7,623 bases of DNA, taken from positions 1-7,623 of the forward strand of contig SPBQ01000101.1 of NCBI GenBank assembly GCA_004525875.1, given 5' to 3'. The stretch's first letter is position 1. Each line of letters starts with the position of its first letter. The position numbers and the translations under genes were made by a program. Positions 1 to 5,865 of this stretch are shown piece after piece. Below the pieces are notes generated by a model. The model ran no database searches. It saw only the letters and a list, made by a program, of their open reading frames with translations, and had not been told where the DNA came from. The stretch comes from Myxococcales bacterium (GTDB taxonomy: Bacteria > Desulfobacterota_B > Binatia > UBA1149 > SPBQ01).

Positions 1-15
1 AGCTAGGACGGGACA

Positions 16-709
16 CTAGCTACAGAAGGCGGGGCAGAGCAGTGCGACGTCGAGGTCGACCACTCGCTGCAGGATCGTCAGCGCATCGGTCGCGGTCACG
101 GTCCCGCCGGCATCCACGTCGCAGCGGCCGAGGCTGCAGGCCGCGCTGCCGACACTCGTCAAGAGCGCGGCCAGAGCGTCGCTGACCGCGACCGGTCTGC
201 ACCGACCGCACGGCTGCACCGAACCAGCTCGCGTCGATCGGGTCCTCGGGCGGATGGGAGCTGCGAATGCAGCGCAGTACGGTCTGCGCCTGGTCGAGCT
301 TGCCGCCCGACATGGTGGTGAAGTCGAGAAGGAAGTCGGTTCCGTCGTGGGTGACCGTCGCGCCCTCGGCGAGCGACTGGCAGCTCCCGAGATCGAGGGT
401 CTCCACGACACCGAAGTTCTGGTCGTCGAGCTCGACGTGGATCGATGACCGCGTCAACGGCTCTTCCGGAAAGATCGCGTAGTCGATGCGCGCATCGAAG
501 ATCGTGAGAAGCGACGTGGTCGACGAACTGGAGGAAGTCGTTGGAATGGTCGAGCTCGTAGTAGTCGAGGTGGCCAGCGGGAAAGGGCCTTCACAGACGA
601 GATCTACCACTTCCGCCGCTGCCCCGAGCGAGGCGTTCGCGACCATCACCAGCGCGAAGCCGATTGCTGAAAGGCAGCGTCGTCCGTGCATCGATGCACT
701 GCTCGTCAT
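16..709 (-). pseudogene. Secreted protein with Ser/Thr linker and dockerin-like C-terminus, frameshifted
   Basis: The gene is not recognised by name. From the ATG at 709 the product starts with a signal peptide (basic HGRR, then a hydrophobic stretch to LGAAA, about residues 7-31). A low-complexity Ser/Thr linker follows (TSTTTSSTIPTTSSSSSTTS, about 46-65), then a globular part of about 110 residues (IDYAIFPEEPLT ... TVLRCIRSSHPPEDPIDASW). In this frame the rest turns into Arg-rich nonsense ending at 20. The next frame, from about 240 down to the TAG at 16, instead reads PVAVSDALAALLTSVG, then SLGRCDVDAGGTVTATDAL, ending LLCPAFCS, a two-part dockerin-like module with an EF-hand-type loop. One surplus base somewhere around 190-245 explains the switch. 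The protein is probably exported and calcium-binding at its tail; its partner is unknown. The start has no clear ribosome binding site, and an ATG at 691 is an alternative. Confidence 0.65.
85..120 (-). other. Dockerin-like calcium-binding loop
   Basis: Twelve codons read DVDAGGTVTATD. Acidic residues at positions 1, 3 and 12 and glycine at 5 or 6 fit the EF-hand-like loop of dockerin repeats. It is followed by ALTILQRVV, the usual amphipathic helix. It lies in the second frame of the broken secreted-protein gene. Confidence 0.6.
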
Positions 710-870
710 GTGCTTTGCGTACGCCGCCAAGCGCTGCTCGTCAAGGCGTTTTCGAGAATCCGCTCTGTCGGGCCCAGCTACGGCTGGCGCTCGACACCGT
801 GTCCGGGACGCCTGAGGCTCGTAGCCTGCCGTGCGCATCCTGCCCCGCTTGTGGGCGCTGTCGGCTCGGG
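710..870 (-). other. Intergenic stretch between the CBS gene and the secreted-protein gene
   Basis: This is the only sizeable non-coding gap in the window (about 160 bases). It contains two short perfect inverted repeats, AGGCT-CGT-AGCCT at 815-827 and CCAGC-TACG-GCTGG at 774-787. Either could form a small hairpin after the CBS stop, but neither is followed by a T run, so neither is a convincing rho-independent terminator. A reading frame continues through the gap on the minus strand from 874, but it has no signal peptide or recognisable domain here and overlaps the CBS stop, so I treat it as non-coding. Confidence 0.5.
716..744 (-). promoter_or_regulatory. Possible sigma-70-like promoter before the secreted-protein gene
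   Basis: On the minus strand TTGACG (739-744) is followed after 17 bases by TACGCA (716-721). The -35 box is good and the -10 box weak. The predicted transcript would begin almost at the ATG at 709, so it would be leaderless or would use the later ATG at 691. The match rests on sequence similarity alone. Confidence 0.25.
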
Positions 871-1272
871 TCACCAGAGCTCCACTACGGCTTCGAGAAC
901 GTCGCTGCGCGTGAGCTGTCCAACGAGCTGGCCACCCGCCATGACAGGAAAGCGACGGTACGTGCTGCGGAAGAACAGCTCGACGACCTCGACGATGGCC
1001 ATGTCCGCGTCGATCGTCTCGACGTGCGAGCTCATGTAGTCGCGCACCGGACCGGTAAGCTCGGCGTAGTAGCTGGCCTTGAATGCCGCCCGAAAACAGT
1101 CCTTCTCCGAGAGTATCCCGATCAGGTTGCCCCGATCGTCGACGACCGGGGCGCCGGAGATGTCGTTGTCGAGCAGGGCGCGCATCGCGACCCGGAGATC
1201 GGTATCCGGCCGGAAGACGACGAGGTCCCGGCTCATGTAGTCTTTCGCCGTACGTGTACGTGCTGGCTGCAT
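871..1272 (-). CDS. Tandem CBS-domain protein, last gene of the nqr cluster
   Basis: This 133-residue protein consists almost entirely of two CBS motifs, about residues 9-67 and 75-132. Hallmarks are DYMSRD, ISGAPVVDDRGNLIGILSEKD (two parts, 38-58) and, in the second repeat, DYMSSHV, RRFPVMAGGQLVG and GQLTRSD (118-124). The G.LS..D and G.LT..D signatures usually mark adenine-nucleotide binding sites in a CBS pair. No enzyme, transporter or DNA-binding domain is attached, so it is a stand-alone regulatory-type module, presumably cytoplasmic. The ATG at 1272 is strongly supported: it shares one base with the nqrM stop (TGATG) and follows AGGAGGAG. An in-frame extension to 1350 would lie inside nqrM. 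Coupling to nqrM suggests co-expression with Na+-NQR. A role as an energy-charge sensor for the pump is my inference, not something the sequence shows. Confidence 0.92.
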   Translation of the reverse strand: MQPARTRTAKDYMSRDLVVFRPDTDLRVAMRALLDNDISGAPVVDDRGNLIGILSEKDCFRAAFKASYYAELTGPVRDYMSSHVETIDADMAIVEVVELFFRSTYRRFPVMAGGQLVGQLTRSDVLEAVVELW

Positions 1273-1508
1273 CACTCCTCCTGTCGACGGCCCGCGGTAG
1301 CAGCGCTGTGCGTGTGGCGCCGGTCGCACGGCTTGGAGCATCCGTCGCACGGGGCCGCCGCGGTGCCGTCGCCGCGCACGCGCCCGCAGCCGGCGCTCAG
1401 CGGTGTGCGTCCGATGAGGATTCCCAGCGACATCAAGCCGAACGATGCCGCCATGACTGCGAAGACGAGAACGCCGATCACAAACGCTTCCATCATGTCC
1501 AGACTCAC
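1272..1508 (-). CDS. nqrM: NqrM, Na+-NQR maturation protein (DUF539 family)
   Basis: NqrM is a small membrane protein needed to assemble active Na+-NQR, probably by helping deliver iron to the NqrD/NqrE Fe-S site. The product has 78 residues at most. One hydrophobic helix spans about 8-33 and is followed by a cysteine-rich tail. Cys41 lies in SAGCGR (the family's G.CGG position, Cys33 in V. cholerae), and Cys54, Cys57 and Cys61 lie in PCDGCSKPCD. These four cysteines and the position after apbE identify it. The GTG at 1508 overlaps the apbE stop (GTGA), but two ATG codons at 1496 and 1493 give an N-terminus closer to known NqrM (MEAFVIGVLVF). No clear ribosome binding site separates these choices, so the true start may be 12-15 bases further in. 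The tail after residue 64 is polar and not recognisable. Confidence 0.9.
   Translation of the reverse strand: MSLDMMEAFVIGVLVFAVMAASFGLMSLGILIGRTPLSAGCGRVRGDGTAAAPCDGCSKPCDRRHTHSAATAGRRQEE
1275..1282 (-). promoter_or_regulatory. Strong ribosome binding site of the CBS gene
   Basis: AGGAGGAG on the minus strand, ending two bases before the ATG at 1272. It lies inside the last codons of nqrM and decides the CBS start in favour of 1272 over the upstream in-frame codon at 1350. Confidence 0.75.
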
Positions 1509-2568
1509 TGGCTCACGTACCGTTCGAACGCGTCGGTGCGACGCTCGGTGAATCCGTCGCCGTCATGCACGACGAACAGCGCCGCCAGCTCTTCGGCCTC
1601 GGCCAGGCGCAGCCCGTCCTGCGGACCGAGCGCCAGCAGGGCCGTCGCGACGGCGTCGGCCCGGCTGGCCGACGGATCGATCACGGTGACCGACGCGAGC
1701 CCGTGAGCGATCGGTCGGCCTGTGCGCGGGTCCAGGACGTGAGTGTAGCGAACACCATCGGTCTCGAAGTAGTTGCGATAATCGCCCGAGGTGGCCATGG
1801 CCCGATCCTCGAGCCGGACGATGAGCTGAGCCGTGACTCGGTGCTCGACGGGTCGTTGCACGGCGACCGACCAGGGCTGGCCGTCTTCTCTGCGGCCCCG
1901 ACCCCGCAGCTCGCCTCCGATCTCTACCAGGTAGTTCTCGATACCCGCGCCATCGAGATGGTCGGCGATGCGGTCGACGGCAAAGCCCTTCGCAATTGCC
2001 GAGACGTCGATCTCGAGATCCGGTCGGGTCTTGCGCAGCGCGGGGGATGCGCCCGGTGACCCAGGTAGGAGTATCCGACCCGCGCCGCGGCGTCGCTCAC
2101 CTCGAGCGCGGACGGTGGCGATCGACGCGGACTTGCGGGGCCGAAACCCCACAAGGCGATCAGCGGCGCGGCCGTCACGTCGAAGGCGCCGTTTGAAAAT
2201 CGGCTCACCTGCAGCGCCTCGGCCACCACCCCCTGCGTGTCATCGGACACCTCGAGCCATTGCGTGGATCGACTGGCGTTGAATCGCGAGACCTCGGAGC
2301 CCGGGTTCCACGACGACATGCGCGCGTCGATCGTTTCGAGGATTGCCGCGACCTCAGCCTCGATCTGCGTGCGGTCGAGTGCGGGCGCGGCTCCGGCGAT
2401 GGTTACGGCGTAGGTCGTGCCCATCGTCTTCCCGCGCAGGAAGAGCTGCGTGCGTTCGGGCGCGTCGATGCTGCTGCACGACGCGCCCAGCGCCAGAGCG
2501 AGCGCCAGCGAGCCCAGCCGTGCGCTGCGGCCGTTGAGGGGGGGTGTCTTCTCGACCAATCGAACCAC
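1505..2568 (-). pseudogene. apbE: ApbE-type FAD:protein FMN transferase, interrupted by a frameshift
   Basis: ApbE transfers FMN from FAD to the threonine of SGAT motifs in exported domains such as NqrC. Its place directly after nqrF is the classical one. The first frame (about 2047-2568) has a lipoprotein-like leader ending LALGASC (Cys31), then TMGTTYAVT, SRFNAS and GAFDVTAAPLIALWGFG. The second frame (down to 1505) carries DLEIDVSAIAKGFAVD, EIGGELRG, ATSGDYRNYF, THVLDPRTGRPI and SRADAVATALLALG. Together they give about 354 residues, normal for the family, with no motif missing. The frames join at a G5 run (plus strand 2042-2046). Adding one base there yields HRAHPPALRKT, the expected family sequence. 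Read as it stands, the first frame runs on to 1924 as unrelated sequence. The GTG start at 2568 lies 3 bases after the nqrF stop with GGAG 8 bases upstream. Whether the break is real or an assembly error cannot be decided here. Confidence 0.9.
2042..2046. other. Frameshift site in apbE (G5 homopolymer)
   Basis: The plus strand has five consecutive G (C5 in the apbE sense). The coding frame upstream and the one downstream differ by one base, and a sixth base in this run would restore a continuous ApbE protein. GC homopolymers are typical places for sequencing slips and also for true indels. Confidence 0.75.
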
Positions 2569-2571
2569 TGG

Positions 2572-3795
2572 TCAGGCTCCGAAATCGTCGAAATGGATGC
2601 TCTCTCGCTCGACGCCGAGATGGTAGAGCATCTGTAACACGGCCTGGATCATCATCGGCGGCCCGCACAGGTAGTACTCGCACTCCTCCGGGGCGGGGTG
2701 GTCCTTGAGGTAGCGCTCGTGCACGACCTCGTGGACGAAGCCCCGCTCTCCTTGCCAGCTCTCCTCGTCGCGGGGCTCTGACAGCGCGACGCACCAGCGG
2801 AAATTCTCCCGATCGGCGGCGAGCCCGTCGAACTGCTCGTCGTAGAAGAGCTCGCGTCGATTGCGCGCGCCGTACCAGAAGCTGATCTTGCGCGCCGAGC
2901 CCAGGCGTAGCAGCTGGTCGAGGATGATCGAGCGCAGCGGGGCCATGCCCGCACCGCCGCCGATGACGATCATCTCGCGATCTCCATCGGCGGCGAAGAA
3001 GGTCCCGTAAGGACCGGAGACTTCCACGGCGTCGCCGGGCCGCAGGTTGAACAGGTACGACGAAACGACGCCCGGCGGCACCGAGGCGCTGGCGCCCGGA
3101 GGGGGCGTCGCGATGCGTACGATCAGCGTGAGCGTTGTACTCTCGCCCGGGTAGCTCGCGATCGAGTAGGCGCGCGTGGCTTCCTTGTCCGAGGTGACGG
3201 CGAGCTTCCACAGGCCGAGCCGCTCCCATTCGCCGCGATACACCTCGTCGATTGCGAACGTCGAGAACGCGGTGCGGTGGGGCGGGGCGGTGATCTGGAT
3301 GTAGGCGCCGGCACGGAACTCGAACGCCTCGCCGGGTGGCAGCTCCAGCACGAGCTCCTTCATGAGCGTGGCGACGCTGGGGTTGGAGCGAACGATGCAC
3401 GGCAGCTTGCGTACGCCGAGGATCTCGCTCGGCACCTCGATCGCGAGATCCTCGCAGGCGCCGAGCTGGCACGACAGCCGCGCGCCAGCGGCCAGGTCGG
3501 AGCGGCTAAGCAGCGCGGTCTCGACCGCGGTCGGCAAGCCGCCGCCGCCGATGACGGTGACGCGGCACTGGCCGCAGGTGCCGCGCCCGCCGCAGGCCGA
3601 CGGCAGGTAGATGCCGTGATCGGCGAGGACGCCCAGGAGCTTGCGGCCCACGTCGGCACGGACGGTGCGTTCGGCGTTGATCGTGATCTCGACCTCTCCG
3701 GTCGCGACCAGCCAGGTGCGCGCGGTCAGGATCACGCCGACCAGCGTCATCACGATGATCGTGAACAGCGCTACGCCGAGGCTGATCTCGAGCAC
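2572..3795 (-). CDS. nqrF: Na+-translocating NADH:quinone reductase subunit F (NADH dehydrogenase subunit)
   Basis: NqrF is the electron input subunit: it oxidises NADH through FAD and passes electrons to a 2Fe-2S centre. The product has 407 residues, against 408 in V. cholerae. One N-terminal membrane helix spans about residues 3-25. A ferredoxin domain follows with cluster cysteines Cys68, Cys74, Cys77 (CGGRGTCGQC) and Cys109. A ferredoxin-reductase domain comes next, with the FAD motif RAYS at 208-211, a FRAGAYIQI strand near 160-168, the NADH-binding glycine motif GGGAGMAPLRS, the conserved CGPPMM motif around Cys377 and the terminal FDDFGA. The GTG at 3795 is chosen because it sits 5 bases after GGGGGAGGAG and gives the membrane helix at the very N-terminus. 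The same frame stays open upstream to 4347, but that part lies inside nqrE and is not coding. Every cofactor ligand I can check is present. Confidence 0.97.
   Translation of the reverse strand: MLEISLGVALFTIIVMTLVGVILTARTWLVATGEVEITINAERTVRADVGRKLLGVLADHGIYLPSACGGRGTCGQCRVTVIGGGGLPTAVETALLSRSDLAAGARLSCQLGACEDLAIEVPSEILGVRKLPCIVRSNPSVATLMKELVLELPPGEAFEFRAGAYIQITAPPHRTAFSTFAIDEVYRGEWERLGLWKLAVTSDKEATRAYSIASYPGESTTLTLIVRIATPPPGASASVPPGVVSSYLFNLRPGDAVEVSGPYGTFFAADGDREMIVIGGGAGMAPLRSIILDQLLRLGSARKISFWYGARNRRELFYDEQFDGLAADRENFRWCVALSEPRDEESWQGERGFVHEVVHERYLKDHPAPEECEYYLCGPPMMIQAVLQMLYHLGVERESIHFDDFGA
2577..2580 (-). promoter_or_regulatory. Ribosome binding site of apbE
   Basis: GGAG on the minus strand, 8 bases before the GTG at 2568 and inside the last codons of nqrF. 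It favours the GTG start over later in-frame codons. Confidence 0.5.
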
Positions 3796-3800
3796 GACCG

Positions 3801-3810
3801 CTCCTCCCCC
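3801..3810 (-). promoter_or_regulatory. Ribosome binding site of nqrF
   Basis: GGGGGAGGAG on the minus strand, 5 bases before the GTG at 3795 and starting within the nqrE stop codon region. It settles the nqrF start. Confidence 0.75.
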
Positions 3811-4418
3811 TAGCCCAGCTCGAGGCCCGCGAAGGCCATGAATCCGAGCGAGATCAACCCGACCACGATGAAGGTGAGGCCGAGCCCGCGCAGGCCTTCG
3901 GGCGGATCGCTGTACTTCAAGCGCTCGCGCACGCCGGCAAGCACCGTGATCGCGAACGCCCAGCCGAAGCCCGTGCCGGCTCCGTAGACGACGCTCTCGG
4001 TGAAACCGTAGTCGCGCTGGACCATGAACAGGGAGCCGCCGAGGATGGCGCAGTTGACCGTGATCAGTGGAAGGAAGATTCCGAACGCGCGGAACAGGGC
4101 CGGGAAGTAGCGCTCGAGAACCATCTCGAGGATCTGCACGATCGCCGCGATGACGCCGACGTAGCTGATCAGGCCGAGGAAGCTCAGGTCCACGTCGGGC
4201 AGCCCCGCCCAGGCCAGCGCGCCGTCGGCGAGGAGGCAGTGATAGATGAGGTTGTTCGCCGGGACCGTGACGGTCTGCACGACAAAGACGGCGATTCCGA
4301 ATCCGATCGCCGTTTCCACCTGCCTGGAGACGGCCAGGAACATACACATGCCCAGGAAGAACGAGAGCGCCAGGTTCTCGACGAACGCCGCTCGGATGAA
4401 GAGCGCTACGTAGTCCAC
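3810..4418 (-). CDS. nqrE: Na+-translocating NADH:quinone reductase subunit E
   Basis: NqrE is the partner of NqrD in the membrane core of the complex. The product has 202 residues, the usual family length, with six predicted helices in inverted topology relative to NqrD. The Fe-S ligands are Cys25 ([10 protein letters not shown]) and Cys123 ([10 protein letters not shown]), equivalent to Cys26 and Cys120 of V. cholerae. Glu98 in [12 protein letters not shown] corresponds to Glu95, which has been linked to sodium uptake. Other hallmarks are [28 protein letters not shown] and GFGWAFAI. The start is a GTG at 4418, inside the end of nqrD. It is supported by a strong AGGGGGAGGG ribosome binding site 8 bases upstream and by exact agreement with the family N-terminus. 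The gap to nqrF is 14 bases. Confidence 0.97.
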   Translation of the reverse strand: MDYVALFIRAAFVENLALSFFLGMCMFLAVSRQVETAIGFGIAVFVVQTVTVPANNLIYHCLLADGALAWAGLPDVDLSFLGLISYVGVIAAIVQILEMVLERYFPALFRAFGIFLPLITVNCAILGGSLFMVQRDYGFTESVVYGAGTGFGWAFAITVLAGVRERLKYSDPPEGLRGLGLTFIVVGLISLGFMAFAGLELG

Positions 4419-5089
4419 TGCTCGATCCCTCCCCCTGCCTTGTCGGCGCGCGGCAGGCTGTAGGCGCGCTCCTCGACCTGTTCGGTCTTGCGCGATCGGA
4501 TCGCCCAGATCAGCATTCCGATCAGGAAGAACGCGCTCGGCGGCAGCAGCATCAACCGCATCGGCACGTACCAGCCGCCGTCGGCCGCGAGCGGGAGGAC
4601 CTCGATGCCGAGGAGTGTGCCCGAACCGAAGACCTCGCGGACCGTGCCGACCAGCGAGAGGATCAGGCTGTAGCCGATGCCGTTGCCGAGTCCGTCGAGA
4701 GCGCTCAGGCTGACGCGGTTGTTCATGGCGAACGTCTCGGCGCGGCCGAGGACGATGCAGTTGGTGATGATGAGGCCGACGAACACGGAAAGCTGTTTGC
4801 TCATCTCGTAGGCGAACGCCTGGAGTAGCTGGTCGACGACGATGACGATCGACGCGATGATCGTGATCTGCACGATCAAGCGAATGCTGCGTCCGACGTG
4901 ATGGCGGATCGAGCTGATCAGGACGTTCGATGCCACGAGAACGGCGGTCAGCGCCAGGCTCATCGTCAGCGCCGTGGCCAGTGTCTTGGTGACGGCCAGT
5001 GCCGAGCAGATTCCGAGCACCTGTAACGTGATCGGATTCTCGTCGACCAGCGGTCGCAGCAGCGTGTCGGTCGCTTCGTGATCGTTCAT
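4406..5089 (-). CDS. nqrD: Na+-translocating NADH:quinone reductase subunit D
   Basis: NqrD is an integral membrane subunit. With NqrE it forms the core that holds an intramembrane 2Fe-2S cluster and part of the sodium path. The product has 227 residues and about six hydrophobic helices. The two cluster cysteines are at Cys28 ([10 protein letters not shown]) and Cys111 ([13 protein letters not shown]), matching Cys29 and Cys112 of V. cholerae. Other hallmarks are [10 protein letters not shown] and the DGLGNGIGY motif starting at Asp132, equivalent to Asp133 implicated in sodium translocation. The C-terminal tail after about residue 200 is polar ([16 protein letters not shown]). The start is an ATG that overlaps the nqrC stop and follows a GAGGAAG ribosome binding site. 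The gene overlaps nqrE by 13 bases. The homologous RNF subunit RnfE was considered, but the neighbours NqrA and NqrF fix the identity as NQR. Confidence 0.97.
   Translation of the reverse strand: MNDHEATDTLLRPLVDENPITLQVLGICSALAVTKTLATALTMSLALTAVLVASNVLISSIRHHVGRSIRLIVQITIIASIVIVVDQLLQAFAYEMSKQLSVFVGLIITNCIVLGRAETFAMNNRVSLSALDGLGNGIGYSLILSLVGTVREVFGSGTLLGIEVLPLAADGGWYVPMRLMLLPPSAFFLIGMLIWAIRSRKTEQVEERAYSLPRADKAGGGIEQWTT
4427..4436 (-). promoter_or_regulatory. Ribosome binding site of nqrE
   Basis: AGGGGGAGGG on the minus strand, within the end of nqrD and 8 bases before the GTG at 4418. It supports the GTG start. Confidence 0.7.
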
Positions 5090-5865
5090 TGCTTCCTCGC
5101 GGCCCGCAGGCGGTCGAGATAGGGGCCGAAGCCGTCGTCTCCGAGCCAGAATCGCAGGAGGGCGGTGACGCCGTCGCCCGTCATGGTCGCTCCCGAGATG
5201 CCGTCGACCTCGTACGGACGTCCCGGATCATTCGCATCAACGGTACCGGCTGCGACGCGGACGCGAATGCGACCGCTGTCGTCGCGCACGCGCTTGCCCT
5301 TCCACTGCGCAAGCCACCCCGCTTCCTGGATCTCCGCGCCCAGGCCCGGCGTCTCGTCGTGCTCGTAGAACGTCAGGCCGAGGATCGTGTTCGTGTCGGC
5401 GCCGAGCGCTACGTACCCGCGCAGGGTAGACAGGTAGCCGCTGCCGTACACGGGCAGGATGACGAGGGCGATCTCGTCGTCGTCGCCGACGACGTAGACG
5501 GGGGCGAGCTTCTCGCGCCGGCCGACTCCCGCGGCGTCGCGCTCGGGGGCGAGCTCGATGCTGTGGGCGGGATCGGTGGCGGCCTGGCGCGCGTCGTAGC
5601 CTGCCGGGTCGACTCCGTCCACGTAGGCGCCGCTCTCCAGGTCGACGAGGCGGATCTCGAGCTCGTCGACGTCGACGGCGCCGATCACGGCCTCGATGCC
5701 GGGAACGGCGGCGAGGATGGCCGCGACGTGCTGCCGGCGCTCGCGCTCCCGGTTCGCGACATGGAGCGGGCGCAGCGCGACGGCCGTGACCGAGACGACC
5801 AGCGAGCACACCAGGCACACAGATAGCGCGAGCGCGACGGTCTTGACGGGGCTGTCCCTATCCAT
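5086..5865 (-). CDS. nqrC: Na+-translocating NADH:quinone reductase subunit C
   Basis: NqrC is the subunit with one N-terminal membrane anchor and a periplasmic FMN-binding domain. The product has 259 residues, close to the 257 of V. cholerae. A hydrophobic helix spans about residues 8-31. Conserved elements follow: [15 protein letters not shown], the [11 protein letters not shown] motif, and near the end [13 protein letters not shown]. The SGAT threonine is Thr227 (V. cholerae Thr225), the residue to which ApbE links FMN through a phosphoester bond. This site is fully intact, in contrast to NqrB. The ATG at 5865 lies inside the end of nqrB (8-base overlap) and puts the membrane helix right at the N-terminus. 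An upstream in-frame start at 5910 would add 15 residues deeper inside nqrB and is less likely. The stop overlaps the nqrD ATG as ATGA. Confidence 0.96.
   Translation of the reverse strand: MDRDSPVKTVALALSVCLVCSLVVSVTAVALRPLHVANRERERRQHVAAILAAVPGIEAVIGAVDVDELEIRLVDLESGAYVDGVDPAGYDARQAATDPAHSIELAPERDAAGVGRREKLAPVYVVGDDDEIALVILPVYGSGYLSTLRGYVALGADTNTILGLTFYEHDETPGLGAEIQEAGWLAQWKGKRVRDDSGRIRVRVAAGTVDANDPGRPYEVDGISGATMTGDGVTALLRFWLGDDGFGPYLDRLRAARKQ
5092..5098 (-). promoter_or_regulatory. Ribosome binding site of nqrD
   Basis: GAGGAAG on the minus strand, in the last codons of nqrC just before the ATG at 5089. Confidence 0.7.

Noticed and set aside
519..580. Ser/Thr-codon run as a DNA repeat or CRISPR-like array
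   Set aside because: It is a codon-level low-complexity linker without regular repeat units or spacers.
774..827. Two short inverted repeats as a terminator after the CBS gene
   Set aside because: Stems are only five base pairs and no T run follows, so a rho-independent terminator is not supported.
664..1551. Long plus-strand open frames opposite the CBS gene, nqrM, apbE and nqrF (for example 664-1551 and 3277-3813)
   Set aside because: They are low-complexity, Arg/Ala-rich translations with no recognisable motif, lying antisense to genes with clear family motifs. Long chance frames are expected at this GC content.
2040..2050. Programmed -1 ribosomal frameshift in apbE
   Set aside because: The codons CAT CCC CCG do not form an X XXY YYZ heptamer, and ApbE is not known to need frameshifting; an indel or sequencing error is simpler.
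3796..4347. Upstream extension of the nqrF frame to 4347
   Set aside because: It lies inside nqrE, is Arg-rich without motifs, and the GTG at 3795 with its strong ribosome binding site gives the normal 407-residue NqrF.
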